A stretch of DNA of 64,000 nt from Nocardiopsis coralli (GTDB taxonomy: Bacteria; Actinomycetota; Actinomycetes; Streptosporangiales; Streptosporangiaceae): positions 1 to 64,000 of the forward strand of contig NZ_JADBGI010000026.1 of assembly GCF_014892575.1 (NCBI RefSeq), given 5' to 3'. This document shows, piece by piece, positions 1 through 7,778 of the stretch. Within the stretch, counting starts at the first letter, position 1, and each line of letters starts with the position of its first letter. The position numbers and the translations under genes were made by a program. The notes under the pieces are model-generated. The model was not told the DNA's origin, made no database searches, and was given only the letters and a program-made list of their open reading frames with translations.

Positions 1-1
1 C

Positions 2-1066
2 ACCGAGAAGACCACCGACGCCAACGGCGTGGGCGCCGAGGGCGCCGCCGCCTCGGTCGGCACCGGCACCACCGGGGCCGACCTCGGCCTGATCCCTGCG
101 GGTGAGTCGGTGACTTCGCGCTACGCGCGCATCTACGACGCCCTGATCTCCGCGGCCGGGTTCGCACACGGCCACCACGGCCACGGCACCACCAACGGCA
201 ACGGCAACGGCAACGGCTTCGCCGGTGCCACCACCGTTGCTGCTGGCGCCGACCCGGTCGGCGGTGCCGACGGCGCTGTCGACGGTGACACCGACACCGG
301 CGGCAACGCCGACGGTGCTGTAGCTGGTGGTGGCTGCTCGCAGCCGCCGGGCACCAAGGCCGTCATCAACATCACCGTGCCGCTGTCGGCGCTGCTGGGC
401 TTCGGCTTCGCCTTCAAGAACGAGACCGACGCCCACGACGCCACCGGCGTCGGCGCCACCGGCACTACCGCAGCGACTGCGGCGGCGGGGGCAGCTACCG
501 ATTTCGCCCCCGGCCCCGAACCGGGTGCCGAGTCGGGCCCCGACCCCGGCGGCGGTGTTGGTGGCGGCGCCACCAACACCCACACTGGCACCGGCCCGCC
601 CTCCACCACCTCCGATGCCTCCGGCCCCTCCGGCTCCGCCGACGTGCCCGGGTCCCCCGGCTACGCGGGTGCGCCCGGCTACCCCGATTCGCCTGGTGTG
701 GCGGTGACTGAGGACGGCAACGTGCTGGCCCTGTCGGCGGTGCGTGCGATGGCGCCGACGGCGCAGATCCGCCGGTTGATCTTCGACGACCGCACCGGCC
801 TGCCCCTGGACCTGGGCCGCGCCCACCGCCTGGCGCCCGGTTACCTGCGCACCGCCGCCTTCGCCGGGCACACCACCTGCGCGTGGTCGGGTGGGTGCGA
901 TGTGCCGGTCTCGCAGTGCGAGGCCGACCACATCACCGAGTTCTCCCACGGCGGCGAAACCAAGGCCACCAACATCCAGCCCCTGTGCTCGACGCACAAT
1001 CGCGCCAAGTACCGCCGCACCCGCACCGAGAACACCCCCACCAGCGGCACGAGCGCTACCCGCTAG
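2..1066 (+). CDS. DUF222/HNH endonuclease domain protein (13E12 repeat family), 5' partial
   Basis: The frame is open from the left edge, so the start lies outside the window and 354 residues remain. The C-terminus, about residues 290-336, is an HNH nuclease module: a Cys pair (CAWSGGC), then CEADHITEFSHGG with the catalytic His, then NIQPLCSTHNRAKYRR with the second Cys and final His. This arrangement is typical of actinobacterial DUF222/13E12 proteins, which occur in many copies per genome. The upstream part is a Gly/Ala/Thr/Pro-rich, probably disordered linker with an Asn-Gly repeat encoded near 199-219. The DUF222 domain itself should lie outside the window. The biological role of these proteins is not settled. 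Family call is confident; function is not. Confidence 0.85.
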   Translation, partial: TEKTTDANGVGAEGAAASVGTGTTGADLGLIPAGESVTSRYARIYDALISAAGFAHGHHGHGTTNGNGNGNGFAGATTVAAGADPVGGADGAVDGDTDTGGNADGAVAGGGCSQPPGTKAVINITVPLSALLGFGFAFKNETDAHDATGVGATGTTAATAAAGAATDFAPGPEPGAESGPDPGGGVGGGATNTHTGTGPPSTTSDASGPSGSADVPGSPGYAGAPGYPDSPGVAVTEDGNVLALSAVRAMAPTAQIRRLIFDDRTGLPLDLGRAHRLAPGYLRTAAFAGHTTCAWSGGCDVPVSQCEADHITEFSHGGETKATNIQPLCSTHNRAKYRRTRTENTPTSGTSATR

Positions 1067-1139
1067 AAGAGGCAGACCGGATCCATCGGCGCTTGCAAGG
1101 CCAGCGGCCCTGCTGGTGGCCCTGACCCAGCGGCCATCC

Positions 1140-1150
1140 GGAGAATCTCC
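1140..1150. repeat. 11-bp palindrome downstream of the HNH gene
   Basis: GGAGA-A-TCTCC is a perfect inverted repeat 74 bases after the HNH stop. A related but degenerate copy (ggagaatcttc) lies near 1228-1238. It may be part of the repeat family that follows DUF222 genes; function unknown. Confidence 0.35.
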
Positions 1151-1252
1151 AGCCACCGCGCGGCGAGCTTCTCACTGACCCCGGTCCTCCGCCTCCGGCC
1201 TCGCCGACGGCCACGTCTGCGAGACCTGGAGAATCTTCAAGGCCGATCGGTC

Positions 1253-1302
1253 CGCACACCCGCCACCCCTGAGACTCAATGCTCGGCCGGGAGTGCGCGG
1301 GG
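1253..1302. repeat. Direct repeat, copy 1 (about 50 bp)
   Basis: The segment begins with cgcacacc and ends with gggagtgcgcgggg. It recurs at 1316-1364 with only a few substitutions and indels. Both copies lie in a non-coding stretch after the DUF222/HNH gene and neither encodes a convincing ORF. Confidence 0.6.
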
Positions 1303-1315
1303 CCGGGAGGACACC

Positions 1316-1364
1316 CGCACACCTGCCACCCCGGGACTCAATGCCTCGCCGGGAGTGCGCGGGG
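1316..1364. repeat. Direct repeat, copy 2 (about 49 bp)
   Basis: Second copy of the 1253-1302 repeat, 13 bases after the first ends. The core gactcaatgc and the end cgggagtgcgcgggg are conserved, apart from one shifted base in the middle. Confidence 0.6.
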
Positions 1365-2203
1365 CGTGCCTGTGCTTCCGCAGGAGCGAGCCACCATGCC
1401 CACGCCGCAAGCGTTGATCGCAATGAAGCACCCCAGGGAGCGGGGTAGTTGCCGTTGCCCGTGCCCACCGTTCTTTTGGCTGCGGGCGGGGGCCTCGGGG
1501 GAGCGGGTGGTTCGTCGATGCGGGTCGGGTCAGCCCGGCGAACAGGGCCGGAACGCACACCCCGAGGCGCCCCGAACAACCACAAGAAAGCTGCCGCGTT
1601 CCACCGAGTTCAGCGACTGGGGGTGGCGCCGACGAGGGTTGCGTGCAGGCCCGGCCGGGCTACGATCCCGGCCCCGACGAACCACCACCCCCGAGGCAAC
1701 ACCACAGAACACCACACCCCAGAACCTCCCGCCCCCCGACACCCACACCCAGCACACGCCCACTCCGACACCCACGAACCCCCAGAACCCTCACCCCCAC
1801 TCACACCACAACCTCAACCCACATCCGTGCCCCACTCACACACCCGTCCCAACGCCCCACACGCACGGCCCGAACCCCACACGCACGGCCGCGCACCAAA
1901 ACCCGGCCCCGAACCACGGCCAGGCCCAACCGTGACACGCACCCGCCGAACCCACTCCTCTCCGTCGGCTCTACCGCGTGCGGCTCTACCGGGTGCAGAA
2001 GGGAACCGACGGCGCGCGTCCGGAAGGTGTCGACCCCTGTTCGGGGTGGCCGTTGGGCGCGGCCGTTCGGGAAGACCGTTGGGCGGCCCGACGGCGCACT
2101 TCTCGGGGCGCGCTCTCCGACCGGTGGCGCCGACGGGATCGCCGGTGCGAGTCCCGGAAGGCGCCCACTCCAACCGGCGGAAAGCCCGCCACCCCGGGCT
2201 CGC
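1365..2203. other. Long intergenic stretch including a C/A-rich tract (about 1673-1945)
   Basis: No gene is convincing here. Open frames exist on both strands, but their translations are low-complexity Pro/His/Thr or Arg-rich strings with no recognisable domain. About 1673-1945 is almost devoid of T and poor in G on the plus strand, so the minus strand is G/T-rich with repeated GGG runs. A TACGAT hexamer at 1661-1666 could be a -10 box just before this tract. The remainder up to 2203 is ordinary GC-rich sequence. Confidence 0.5.
1966..1995. repeat. Tandem 15-bp duplication
   Basis: CGGCTCTACCGCGTG is followed immediately by CGGCTCTACCGGGTG, identical at 14 of 15 positions, in the non-coding stretch upstream of the lipoprotein gene. 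Significance unknown. Confidence 0.5.
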
Positions 2204-2209
2204 TACGAT
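2204..2209 (+). promoter_or_regulatory. -10 box (TACGAT) for a probable leaderless lipoprotein transcript
   Basis: TACGAT fits the actinobacterial TANNNT -10 consensus and ends 6 bases before the ATG at 2216, with no Shine-Dalgarno sequence between. Transcription would begin at or next to the ATG. No clear -35 is visible. Confidence 0.5.
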
Positions 2210-2215
2210 GCGCGC

Positions 2216-3256
2216 ATGTCCCGATCCCTCGCCCCCGCCGCGCTCGCCTGCGCGCTCACCCTGCTCGCGACCTCGTGCTCCCTCCTCGATCTCCTCGAGG
2301 ACGGCGACCCGGACCATGACCCGACGGCGATCAGCCCCGACGAGCCCGTCCACTGTGAGGACGAGGGCGAGGACGACTGCGGCGAACCCGGGGTGGTCCG
2401 GTGGTCGGTCCCGTTGGAGGGCGAGCACCACGTGTACCGCGAGCGCGGCGGGTTCGGCGACGACCTCGAGGACGGCATGCGCCTCGCGCCCGTCCGGGAG
2501 ATCTCCGCCGGCCGCCCGCAGGACCCAGGCGGGGTGGTGCACGAGGGCACCCTCTATTACCACGAGCACGACCGGGTCACCGCAGTGGACGCCGAGAGCG
2601 GTGACATCCACTGGTCGAGGTCGGAGGTCGACGCCGATCACACCTTCCGCGCCCGCACCCTGCACGCCGTGGACGGCATGCTCGTGCTCCATTCCTGGGA
2701 CGAGCGCGGCATCGGCTCGATGGTCCACTTCGCCGAGGCCTCCGAAGACGAGCCCGAGTGGACCAGGGCCGAACTCGACCTCGACGCCCTGGTCCGGATC
2801 ACCCCCGCCACCGACGGCGCCCACCTCGTCATCGGTGAGACGGAGGGCTCCGGCGACGACCGGTCCGACCATCCCGACCGGCTCCACCTTGTCGACCGGG
2901 AGACCGGCGAGACCACCCTGACCACCGACGAGCCGGGCGACCATGTGTTCGCCCGGGAGGTGGAACCGGCGAACGGCCGCTCACCCGGTGCCGTCACCGC
3001 CGAGGCAGGGCCCGCGTCGGGGGACCGGCTCACCGCGCCGCTGGAGGTCACCGTGGAAGGCAGCGGCGAGGAGCTCGTCATGGATCACGCTTCCGGTCCC
3101 GTTCTGGTGACCGACTACACCGCCGCCGACGGCACGCTCGTCGCGGTCTTCCAGGGGTGCGCACCCGACGGCCCCAGGGAGGAGACCCCGGACTCGCCCG
3201 CCCCGGGGAACCCCTGCGACGCACCGCGCTTGTTCGCCGTCGACCTCGCCGGTTAG
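2216..3256 (+). CDS. Secreted lipoprotein, PQQ-like/beta-propeller type
   Basis: This encodes a 346-residue lipoprotein. The N-terminus MSRSLAPAALACALTLLATS leads into a lipobox (LLATSC, Cys about 21), so it should be anchored to the outer face of the membrane. An acidic linker follows. The body contains segments such as VDAESGDIHWSRS and LVDRETGETTLTT, which resemble the strand-turn-strand units of PQQ-like (YVTN/quinoprotein) propellers. No catalytic residues are evident, so the function is unknown. The start at 2216 is chosen because the signal peptide begins there and a -10 box sits directly upstream. The stop shares the bases TTAG with the convergent gene at 3253-5550. Lipoprotein is sure; fold is moderately sure. 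Confidence 0.8.
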   Translation: MSRSLAPAALACALTLLATSCSLLDLLEDGDPDHDPTAISPDEPVHCEDEGEDDCGEPGVVRWSVPLEGEHHVYRERGGFGDDLEDGMRLAPVREISAGRPQDPGGVVHEGTLYYHEHDRVTAVDAESGDIHWSRSEVDADHTFRARTLHAVDGMLVLHSWDERGIGSMVHFAEASEDEPEWTRAELDLDALVRITPATDGAHLVIGETEGSGDDRSDHPDRLHLVDRETGETTLTTDEPGDHVFAREVEPANGRSPGAVTAEAGPASGDRLTAPLEVTVEGSGEELVMDHASGPVLVTDYTAADGTLVAVFQGCAPDGPREETPDSPAPGNPCDAPRLFAVDLAG

Positions 3257-5550
3257 AGGTCGGCCCCGCACCAGGGCTCTGCGCAGCGCAGGTGCTCGAG
3301 TTCGGGCGGGCGGTCGCGCGCGATGGGGTCGTCGTCCTCCTCATCCTCGTCCGGTTGTCGTGAGGGCGGCGTGTTCCAGAGGATGTGCGGCCGGTCGAGC
3401 TCGTCCATCACCAAGGTCGACCGGTCCGGCGAGCCCTCGAAGCCGACCAGGGGTGTGCGCTCCACCTCCGCGCATCCGGACTCCACGCAGGACAGCAGCA
3501 CCATGCGCAGGTCGGCGTAGTCGTAGGTGAGGATCTGCAGCCGCCCCTCGGAATCCTGGTCGACCCCGGGTTCGGGGCGCGCCCACCCCGGGCCGGTCAC
3601 GGTCTTTTCCGTGCGGTCCGTGCACGCGGTGTCCTGGCAGTCCACGACCTGCACGGTTCCGGTGAGCGGGTGGCGCAGCACGATCACGGGGGTGCCGTCC
3701 GGGCCTTCGCGCAGGGTGGTGCCGGTGCGCGGGGGAGGACCGTCGTCGGTCCGGGCGGCGAACTGCTCGCCCAGGACCTCGGTCACCTCCGGGTCCGTGC
3801 ACCCCGGGTCGGTGCAGGAGTGGACCGTCACCGTTCCGAACGCGTTGTCGGTGAGGGTGGCGGCGAACCCGTCGCCGGCGGGCACGACGTCGATGCGGTG
3901 GTCCCGCGCGTGGTAGGACTCCGTCGACACCTCGTCCGGGAACTCGACCACGGACGGGTCGGAGCACTCGAGGTCCTCGCACACGTGCGCGCGCAGGCCC
4001 CCGAGGTCACCGTCCTCGGCCGTGGGGTCCTTCTTCTCCTGGAACCCTGAGTGGGAGACCACCACCAGACCGTCGCCGAGCGGGGCGACGGCCGACCTGG
4101 CGTCGTACGTGTTCTCACCGAAGGGCCGCAGCTGGGTCCCCGCCCCGTCGGCCGCGCCCTCGAGGCAGTCCTCGGCGTTCTCGCACACGAACAGGTACAG
4201 GCCCGAGTCCTCGGAGGGGTCGTCGGGCCCGTCGAAGGGCCTGCCATCGTGCCAGGCGGTGCGGGCGTACCCGTCCGCGACCTCGACGAGAGGGCTGGGC
4301 CCCATGACGCTGTGGTCCTGGTCGCCGGAGACCTCGCCGGAGGGTGTGCACTCGGGGTCGCACACCACGTGCCCCATACCTCGGTCGCCGACGGTGGAGA
4401 ACTCGACGCCTCCGTCCTCGGCCATCCCCGTGATGAGTGGCTCGGACCCGGTCGTGAGGGTGGACGGGGCGGCGGTGAGCTCTGGCGGATCCACGGGTCC
4501 GGCGGCCACCGCGACCGGGGCCGCGAGCGGCGGCAGCACCAGCGCGGCGCCAACGAGCACCGCGGTCGTCCGGCGCACCGGCCGGCGCTCTCCGGGTTCG
4601 GGCAGGTGGGCCCGCGCCCGTGCCAGGTCGAGGCTGGGCAGGTCCCCCAACGTCCGCCCGTCGGGGTTCTCGCGCACGATCGTTCCGGTCGGCAGCCCGG
4701 ATCCGGGGTCGCGGACCCGCCTGTGGGTGACGTCGCGGTCGTTCCAGAGCGGGAAGTTGCCGTGGAAGGCCGCCGGTGCGCTCACCACGAGCAACAGCAG
4801 CGGGGCGAGGCCCAGCCAGGCGAGGAGCTTCACCGCTCCGACCGCCGCGCCGCCCTCGACCAGCGGTGTCGCGGACAGCAGCAGGTCGAGCCCTGCCCCG
4901 AGGGGGTATCCGAGCCCGACCGCGATCGCCGCGCACGCCAGGTGGAGGCGCCGCCGTGTGCGGCCCATCAACCACGCGCGGGCCAGGGAACGCCACGGTC
5001 CGCGGCCCTCGAGCAGCGCCACCGGCAGCATGACCAGGACCGGGGTCCACAGGAACACGAACAGGGGCACCGACAGCAGCCCCACCACGAGCGGTGGCCA
5101 TTCGAGTGCGAGCGCGAACGCGGCCCCGGCGATGACCAGGGCGAGCAACGTGAGGGTGAACAGCAGCCACACCGCCCCCGTCCCGTAGCGGCGCAGCGCG
5201 TGCCGCCACGCGTCGCGTACGCCCAGCCGTCGCCCGAGCAGCGTGGTGGCAGCGATCAGCACGCCGGCGCCGGCCGCCACCGGTGTCACCGCCAGGGCGA
5301 GCAGGAGCAGGAGCCCGGCCAGGATCGCGAACTGGTCGGGCAGGGGTGCCAGGGCCGGTTCCAGGACCCCGTTGACGTGGGCCGCTCGGCCGGTGGTCCA
5401 GACCGACAGGGGCGCGCTCAGCAGGACCAGCGGTGCCAGGGGGAGGACGGCCGCGACCATGAGCGGGACCAGGGCGCGGGGGTAGGACCGCGGGACCGCG
5501 AGTGCGAGCTCCCACCACGAATCGTGCGTGTCGGGGGCGGGGTGGTTCAC
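3253..5550 (-). CDS. Polytopic membrane protein with large Cys-pair-repeat extracellular domain
   Basis: This encodes 765 residues. The first ~260 contain about six hydrophobic segments arranged like a DUF-type integral membrane domain. A further segment near residues 325-350 (TTAVLVGAALVLPPLAAPV) leads into a ~400-residue ectodomain. The ectodomain repeats a unit ending in a spaced Cys pair: CDPEC, CENAEDC, CEDLEC, CTDPGC, CQDTAC, CVESGC and CAEPWC, seven pairs in all, with strand-like Val-rich text before each. This suggests a disulfide-stabilised beta-propeller like BNR/sialidase folds, but no Asp-box catalytic set is obvious. The C-terminus has an acidic DEDEEDDD run. The start is GTG with AAGGA 7 bases upstream. 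Function unknown. Confidence 0.8.
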   Translation of the reverse strand: MNHPAPDTHDSWWELALAVPRSYPRALVPLMVAAVLPLAPLVLLSAPLSVWTTGRAAHVNGVLEPALAPLPDQFAILAGLLLLLALAVTPVAAGAGVLIAATTLLGRRLGVRDAWRHALRRYGTGAVWLLFTLTLLALVIAGAAFALALEWPPLVVGLLSVPLFVFLWTPVLVMLPVALLEGRGPWRSLARAWLMGRTRRRLHLACAAIAVGLGYPLGAGLDLLLSATPLVEGGAAVGAVKLLAWLGLAPLLLLVVSAPAAFHGNFPLWNDRDVTHRRVRDPGSGLPTGTIVRENPDGRTLGDLPSLDLARARAHLPEPGERRPVRRTTAVLVGAALVLPPLAAPVAVAAGPVDPPELTAAPSTLTTGSEPLITGMAEDGGVEFSTVGDRGMGHVVCDPECTPSGEVSGDQDHSVMGPSPLVEVADGYARTAWHDGRPFDGPDDPSEDSGLYLFVCENAEDCLEGAADGAGTQLRPFGENTYDARSAVAPLGDGLVVVSHSGFQEKKDPTAEDGDLGGLRAHVCEDLECSDPSVVEFPDEVSTESYHARDHRIDVVPAGDGFAATLTDNAFGTVTVHSCTDPGCTDPEVTEVLGEQFAARTDDGPPPRTGTTLREGPDGTPVIVLRHPLTGTVQVVDCQDTACTDRTEKTVTGPGWARPEPGVDQDSEGRLQILTYDYADLRMVLLSCVESGCAEVERTPLVGFEGSPDRSTLVMDELDRPHILWNTPPSRQPDEDEEDDDPIARDRPPELEHLRCAEPWCGADL

Positions 5551-5660
5551 CGTGGTCCTTCCGTGTCGGGGGATGCGCCGCGAAGACTACTGTCCCGGGT
5601 GCGAATCGGGTGAACCGCCCAAATTGGAATCTACGCCGTAAAAGCGGTGCTGTTTCTCGC

Positions 5661-6185
5661 TCAACACTCCGGAGGGAACTCCTCGGCCGACACCATCCGG
5701 CCCTCGTCGCCGTCGCTCGCGTACACCCCGTCCTCGGCGGCCAGCGCACCGGTGGTGAAGGCCAGGTCGGCCACGTCGTGGGAGGGCTCGTCGCCGGCCT
5801 CGACGGTCTCGGTGGACACGCCCAGGGTGTACTCGGTCTCGGGGGAGGCGGGCACGACCCGGTAGGCGGCCCGGCCATCGCCGTCGGTGATCTCCCAGGC
5901 CTCGCCCGGGGCCGACAGGTCCACCTCGACCTCGCCGCCGGTGAACTCCTCGGTGGCGGTCAGGCGCCAGCTGTGGTCGTCGGAGACCAGGTCGATCTGG
6001 GCCGGGGGCGCGTCCCCGCACCAGGTGATCTGGGCGGTGGGGAACTTCTGCCCGGCGGTGAAGTGGCCGCTGGCGTGCAGGCCGACATGGCCTTGGCCGG
6101 ACAGGCACCCAGTCAGCAGCAGGGTGGCGGGCGCCGCGACGGCGGCGAGACGGAGGGCGGTACGGCGCGGGTGGTGTGCGGACAT
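5661..6185 (-). CDS. Small secreted lipoprotein, function unknown
   Basis: This encodes 174 residues. A twin-Arg-containing n-region (MSAHHPRRTALRLAAVAAP) is followed by a hydrophobic core and the lipobox LLLTGC, giving a mature protein of about 147 residues. The mature part looks like one or two Ig/FN3-like beta-sandwich units (WEITDGDGRAAYRVVPASP). It has no recognised enzymatic motif. A 16-bp palindrome lies directly upstream of the ATG. It is transcribed in the same direction as the 3253-5550 gene, 110 bases upstream of it. It could be a surface or cell-wall protein; no specific partner is evident. Confidence 0.75.
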   Translation of the reverse strand: MSAHHPRRTALRLAAVAAPATLLLTGCLSGQGHVGLHASGHFTAGQKFPTAQITWCGDAPPAQIDLVSDDHSWRLTATEEFTGGEVEVDLSAPGEAWEITDGDGRAAYRVVPASPETEYTLGVSTETVEAGDEPSHDVADLAFTTGALAAEDGVYASDGDEGRMVSAEEFPPEC

Positions 6186-6201
6186 GGCACAGGATTGTGC
6201 C
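6186..6201. promoter_or_regulatory. Palindrome abutting the lipoprotein start
   Basis: GGCACA-GGAT-TGTGCC is a perfect 6+4+6 inverted repeat directly adjoining the ATG of the 5661-6185 lipoprotein. It may be an operator or an mRNA hairpin over the start; the regulator is unknown. Confidence 0.4.
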
Positions 6202-6318
6202 GTGAAGTGGGACCGGGTTTCTCGCCCGATCGGTTGCCCCGAGGCCGCTCCGGGGTGAACGCCCAGCTCAGCTGTGCCTCACGGGCCCGACGCGCCGCGC
6301 GCCGCCTCGGCGTGTTGC

Positions 6319-6347
6319 GGACGCGGGCCGATCCAGGGCCCGCGTCC
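6319..6347 (-). terminator. Hairpin terminator of the HxlR gene
   Basis: GGACGCGGGCC (6319-6329) pairs perfectly with GGCCCGCGTCC (6337-6347) around a 7-base loop. It overlaps the first base of the HxlR stop codon. No T-run follows, which is common in high-GC actinomycetes. Confidence 0.55.
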
Positions 6348-6856
6348 TACCGTCCGCTGTCCCCTCCACTGTGCGGGGTGACGGTGACCTGGCCCGGGCC
6401 GACCACCTCGCCGCACGTGGTGCAGGTGGTGGCCGGCCGGAGCTCGTGCCGGTGTGTATCGGGTGCGCCGTCGGGGGAGGGGCGGTGGTGCAGCTGGGCC
6501 AGGGGTTGATCGAAGAGCCAGGTGTTACCCCACTCGACCAGGGAGAACAGTACCGGGGCCAGGTCCCGGCCGGCCTCGGTCAGGTGGTACTCGTTCCGGT
6601 GCTCGTCGCCCTCGGCGCGACGCCGTTCCACGACGCCGGCCTGCTCCAGCGTGCGCAGGCGGGCGGTGAGGCGGTCGCGGGGCGCCCCCGTGTTGCGGGC
6701 GATGTCGGTGAAGCGAACCACCCCGAAGAGCAGCTCGCGGACCACGAGCAGGGACCACTTCTCACCGACGACCTGCAGGGCCGCGGCAGCGGGGCAAGGG
6801 CGGCCGGGCACGGCGGGTTCGGCGGGCAACGGGCGGCGCGGGGCGGGGTCGGTCAT
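6347..6856 (-). CDS. HxlR family winged-helix transcriptional regulator
   Basis: This encodes 169 residues. The winged-helix core runs from about residue 20 to 120 and carries HxlR hallmarks: a Cys near the N-terminus (GRPCPAAAALQVVGEKWSLL), RFTDIARNTGAPRDRLTARL as the recognition helix region, and YHLTEAGRDLAPVL in the wing and dimer helix. A C-terminal extension with a CTTCG pair (about residues 142-146) could form a small zinc or redox element, as in some actinobacterial HxlR proteins. It diverges from the thioesterase at 6928 with 71 bases between them, where an inverted repeat overlaps the target promoter. It probably represses that neighbour and responds to an electrophile or aromatic compound (inference). 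Confidence 0.88.
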   Translation of the reverse strand: MTDPAPRRPLPAEPAVPGRPCPAAAALQVVGEKWSLLVVRELLFGVVRFTDIARNTGAPRDRLTARLRTLEQAGVVERRRAEGDEHRNEYHLTEAGRDLAPVLFSLVEWGNTWLFDQPLAQLHHRPSPDGAPDTHRHELRPATTCTTCGEVVGPGQVTVTPHSGGDSGR

Positions 6857-6893
6857 GGTCCTCGGCTGTCGTCCGGATCGTCGGGGGCGCTGG

Positions 6894-6921
6894 TTGGAAA
6901 ATCAAACTCCATTGCTACGGT
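6894..6921 (+). promoter_or_regulatory. Promoter with HxlR-type operator for the thioesterase gene
   Basis: A -35-like TTGGAA (6894-6899) is separated by 16 bases from a -10 TACGGT (6916-6921). The -10 ends 6 bases before the ATG at 6928, so the transcript is probably leaderless. The inverted repeat TGGA-N9-TCCA (6895-6911) lies across the -35 and spacer, a good place for repression by the divergent HxlR regulator. Confidence 0.55.
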
Positions 6922-6927
6922 ACCCGC

Positions 6928-7449
6928 ATGACGACTCAGAGCACACAGACCCCCGAGGCGTGGGGCGAACCCCGGAGCAAGACGGTCACCTGGCACGACC
7001 CCCAGCTGGTGGTCGCCGCGAGGGAAGGGCTCAGCGGGCTGGAGCACCTGCGCGCCTGGGCCGGAGGTGCGTTCCCGTCGGCGCCGATCTCCCAGCTCAT
7101 GGGGTTCACGATGGCCGGTGCCGAGGAGGGCGAGGTGCGCTTCGAGGGCACCCCCGACGAGTCGGTGTGCAACCCCATGGGTGCGGTGCACGGCGGGCTC
7201 ATGTGCACGTTGCTGGACTCGGCCACGGGGTGCGCGGTGCAGTCCACCCTTCCGGTCGGCGTGGGTTACACGTCGGTGGAGATCAAGGTCAGTTACCTGC
7301 GACCGGTCTTCGCCGGAACGCCGCTGTCCACGCGCGGGTGGGTGGTCAAGCCGGGTCGGCGGATGGCGTTCGCCGAGGCCGACATCCGGGACCCGCAGGG
7401 CAAGGTGGTGGCGACCGCCTCCTCGAGCTGCCTGGTCTTCGAGCTCTGA
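6928..7449 (+). CDS. PaaI family hotdog-fold thioesterase
   Basis: This encodes 173 residues of the PaaI/YbgC-like hotdog superfamily, which hydrolyses acyl-CoA thioesters in the cytoplasm, often of aromatic or phenylacetyl type. The hallmark NPMGAVHGGLMCTLLDSA (about residues 89-106) holds the HGG turn and the central hotdog helix with the putative catalytic Asp. The typical strand text YTSVEIKVSYLRPVFAGTPL follows. The N-terminal ~55 residues are an extension before the fold. It diverges from an HxlR regulator, and its promoter carries an inverted repeat. The substrate cannot be read from the sequence. Confidence 0.85.
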   Translation: MTTQSTQTPEAWGEPRSKTVTWHDPQLVVAAREGLSGLEHLRAWAGGAFPSAPISQLMGFTMAGAEEGEVRFEGTPDESVCNPMGAVHGGLMCTLLDSATGCAVQSTLPVGVGYTSVEIKVSYLRPVFAGTPLSTRGWVVKPGRRMAFAEADIRDPQGKVVATASSSCLVFEL

Positions 7450-7459
7450 GCCCGGACGG

Positions 7460-7678
7460 TCACTCCGAGGGCTCGGGGACCTCGGGGCACTCGACGGTCG
7501 GGTTGACACCGAAGTAGTTCAGCGGGCCGATGAAGACGGTCCCGGCGGTGCTGCCCAAGGTGGAGCAGCTGGGGGCGTCGGTGCCGATGTGGTCGAAGTG
7601 GCCGCGTTGGAAGGCCGCGAACACGCCGATGGCGATCCACAGCACGACCAGGGCCGAGAGGATGATCCGAAGGCGCAC
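7460..7678 (-). CDS. Small conserved actinobacterial membrane protein
   Basis: This encodes 72 residues. A single N-terminal membrane segment (LRIILSALVVLWIAIGVFAA) is followed by QRGHF and a short extracytoplasmic part with two Cys (APSCSTLG and PTVECPE). The stretch FIGPLNYFGVNP is typical of a widespread actinobacterial family of uncharacterised small membrane proteins. I chose the GTG at 7678 because GGAGG lies 5 bases upstream (ggaggaaacagtg). An upstream in-frame start would add a Pro/Gly-rich tail lacking family resemblance. It ends 10 bases from the convergent thioesterase stop. Confidence 0.75.
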   Translation of the reverse strand: MRLRIILSALVVLWIAIGVFAAFQRGHFDHIGTDAPSCSTLGSTAGTVFIGPLNYFGVNPTVECPEVPEPSE

Positions 7679-7778
7679 TGTTTCCTCCCGAGGGGGTGGG
7701 GGCGGGACGTCCCGTGCGGTCACCGCACCCCCTACCCCGCCCCGGCCCTCTCTCACCCGGACCTTCGGCCGGGGCCGG

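Noticed and set aside
1449..2921. Long open frames on both strands over the C/A-rich tract
   Set aside because: Translations are Pro/His/Thr or Arg-rich strings without domains, and they overlap the well-supported lipoprotein gene in another frame.
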